Source of the DNA: Thiotrichaceae bacterium UBA4486
GTDB lineage: Bacteria; Pseudomonadota; Gammaproteobacteria; Eutrophobiales; Eutrophobiaceae
Length of the DNA stretch: 13,678 nt
Assembly (NCBI GenBank): GCA_002389045.1
Contig: DGNS01000018.1
Location: 1 to 13,678, forward strand
Direction: 5' to 3'
Each line of letters starts with the position of its first letter. The stretch's first letter is position 1. Of the stretch, positions 12,429 through 13,678 are shown piece after piece. The position numbers and the translations under genes are program-made. The notes beneath the pieces are model-generated. The model had not been told where the DNA came from. It did not search any database and was given only the letters and a program-made list of their open reading frames with translations.

Positions 12429-12476
12429 GAATATTGAACTGTGAACATTGAATTTCCATTCACCATTCACTAATCA
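12429..12476. other. Low-complexity ATTGAA/ATTCAC spacer
   Basis: AT-rich run of short related words (ATATTGAAC, GTGAACATTGAAT, CCATTCAC, CATTCAC, TAATCAC) ending just before the alanine dehydrogenase start. The first half is partly the inverse complement of the second (TGAA / TTCA). Similar TTGAA/TTCA filler is common in bacterial intergenic DNA; no clear promoter or Shine-Dalgarno is seen. Confidence 0.4.
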
Positions 12477-12481
12477 CGTCC

Positions 12482-13591
12482 ATGATGCAAATCGGGGTTA
12501 TCAGGGAAATCAAGGACGAGGAATACCGTGTTGCCCTGACGCCGGCAGGCGCCCGGCAATTGATCGCTGCCGGCCATCGCGTGGTAGTGGAAGACAACGC
12601 CGGTGAAGGGTCCGGTTTTACCAACGCGCATTACGAAAAACAGGGTGTGAAAATAGTCTCCACGGCGCAGGCCTGGGACAGCGATCTGATACTCAAAGTC
12701 AAGGAACCCCAGGAATCCGAGTACGGTTATATTCGCGATAATATCCTGTTTACCTACCTGCACCTCGCCGGAGTGGCGCCGTCATTGACCGAAGCCCTGC
12801 TGGCGGCGAAAACCACGGCCATTGCTTACGAAACCGTGGAGGACGAGGACGGCCGCTTTCCGCTGCTGGCGCCCATGAGCGCCATTGCCGGCAATATGGC
12901 TGCTTGCGTCGGTAGTTATTACCTGGCCAGGTGTAACGGCGGCCGTGGCGTGCAGATGGGCACGGTGCTCGGCGAGCGCCATGGCAACGTGATGGTGATC
13001 GGCAATGGTATTGTCGGTATGCATGCCGCTTTCACCGCCGACGGCATGGGCGCCAATGTGACTATCTACGGCCGCAATGTCGAGAAACTGCAGCGCACCG
13101 CGATCATGTGGGCGCATAACATCAATTTCGTGGAATCGACGCCTGAGATTATCGCCCGTGATATAACCGATGCGGACCTGGTGGTCGGCGCGGTGTTGCT
13201 TCCCGGTGCGCGGGCGCCCTGGGTCGTTGACGAGTCCATGGTCAAGTCCATGCATCCCGGCTCAGTGATCGTCGATGTCAGCATCGACCAGGGAGGCTGT
13301 ATCGAGACCTCGCATGTCACCAGTCATTCCGACCCCGTGTTTCGTGTGCACGATGTCATCCACTACTGCGTCAGCAACATGCCCGGCGCTTACCCGCGCA
13401 CCGCCACCATTGCCCTGGGTAACGCGACCCTGCCATACATACTGCAACTGGCCGAAGACGGCATCGAGGCACTGAAACACGACGCAGGCTTTGCCCGTGG
13501 ACTGAATACCTGGCAGGGACGGGTGACCTACGCCGCCATTGCCGAGGCGCTGGGCTTGCAGGATCGCTACCAGGCATTCGGCAGCGAGTAG
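12482..13591 (+). CDS. ald: Alanine dehydrogenase, divergent nucleotide-binding loop
   Basis: Cytosolic enzyme interconverting L-alanine and pyruvate plus ammonia, 369 residues, the usual length. The N-terminal catalytic domain starts IGVIREIKDEEYRVALTPAG, with R16 and K74 in L-K-V-K-E-P binding substrate, H94 in Y-L-H-L-A and D269 in S-I-D-Q-G-G as catalytic residues. H294-Y-C-V-S-N-M-P-G-A-Y-P-R-T is the family signature. The Rossmann motif is G174-N-G-I-V-G179. The position that usually holds the ribose-binding aspartate after strand two reads Y196-G-R-N-V-E-K-L, so the acidic residue is absent and an arginine follows, which may allow NADP(H). The segment before the Rossmann loop (GTVLGERHGNV) also departs from the common PGVxPA form. 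Start: ATG 12482, or the adjacent ATG 12485; no good Shine-Dalgarno for either. Palindromes follow the stop. Enzyme identity is firm; cofactor is inferred. Confidence 0.92.
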   Translation: MMQIGVIREIKDEEYRVALTPAGARQLIAAGHRVVVEDNAGEGSGFTNAHYEKQGVKIVSTAQAWDSDLILKVKEPQESEYGYIRDNILFTYLHLAGVAPSLTEALLAAKTTAIAYETVEDEDGRFPLLAPMSAIAGNMAACVGSYYLARCNGGRGVQMGTVLGERHGNVMVIGNGIVGMHAAFTADGMGANVTIYGRNVEKLQRTAIMWAHNINFVESTPEIIARDITDADLVVGAVLLPGARAPWVVDESMVKSMHPGSVIVDVSIDQGGCIETSHVTSHSDPVFRVHDVIHYCVSNMPGAYPRTATIALGNATLPYILQLAEDGIEALKHDAGFARGLNTWQGRVTYAAIAEALGLQDRYQAFGSE

Positions 13592-13595
13592 CAAA

Positions 13596-13638
13596 TCAGG
13601 TGTCTGCCTTCTCAGGTGTCCGCCTTCAGGCTGACACC
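13596..13638. repeat. Chimaeric dispersed palindrome after ald
   Basis: Starts as a type B left arm (ATCAGGTGTCTG, 13596-13607), breaks off after CCTTC, then a near-intact type A element follows: GGTGTCCGCCT (13615-13625) / AGGCTGACACC (13628-13638) with one mismatch. It looks like one element inserted into, or recombined with, half of another. Confidence 0.75.
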
Positions 13639-13653
13639 GTATAAGCCACGACG

Positions 13654-13678
13654 ATATCAGGCTAAAGCCTGACACCTG
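13654..13678. repeat. Dispersed palindrome, type A variant at window edge
   Basis: Arms TCAGGCT (13657-13663) / AGCCTGA (13666-13672) around AA, followed by CACCTG. On the minus strand it reads CAGGTGTCAGGCTTTAGCCT, a relative of type A with its centre changed from TC to TT. It is cut by the end of the window. Confidence 0.7.

Overview
The window looks like chromosomal DNA of a moderately GC-rich gammaproteobacterium. The evidence is the protein families (exported COG4798-type methyltransferase, membrane-anchored COG3224-type ABM protein, CPA2 antiporter next to a tandem Usp), standard stop codons, sigma70-like -10 boxes and abundant intergenic palindromes. I see no phage, plasmid, tRNA, rRNA or CRISPR features. 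The genus cannot be fixed from the sequence alone. The first ~800 bases are visibly more AT-rich than the rest, as expected for a mobile toxin-antitoxin module.

Layout. (1) 83-811: a HigBA-type toxin-antitoxin operon, toxin first, with a promoter whose -10 box lies inside a palindromic operator; the toxin seems to start at CTG. (2) 895-2319, minus strand: an exported serine hydrolase of the class C beta-lactamase/penicillin-binding fold, the only minus-strand gene. (3) 2350-2535: divergent intergenic region with a spaced direct repeat. (4) 2536-5171: a two-gene operon of CPA2 cation/proton antiporter with TrkA-N domain and a two-domain universal stress protein. (5) 5253-5281: a strong hairpin ahead of a full-length P2-type cation ATPase (5308-8016). 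(6) 8129-9604: exported gluzincin metallopeptidase. (7) 9605-9892: non-coding, with a long imperfect inverted repeat and then a promoter. (8) 9893-10994: a small coiled-coil protein followed by a putative exported methyltransferase. (9) 10993-13678: three genes (membrane-anchored unknown protein, ABM-domain membrane protein, divergent alanine dehydrogenase) separated by dispersed palindromes of two related types.

How the genes fit together. The antiporter, Usp and P-type ATPase form a plausible cation/pH homeostasis and stress group; both transporters keep their core catalytic motifs, but the ATPase lacks the M6 aspartate of true Ca2+ pumps. The other genes are not obviously one pathway. Alanine dehydrogenase is the only clear central-metabolism enzyme, and its nucleotide-binding loop is unusual.

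I found no convincing evidence for a wholly new multi-gene system. The points most worth following are the palindrome family with compensated base-pair changes, the CTG-started toxin, the altered cofactor loop of the alanine dehydrogenase, the M6 substitution in the P-type ATPase and the hairpin in front of it.
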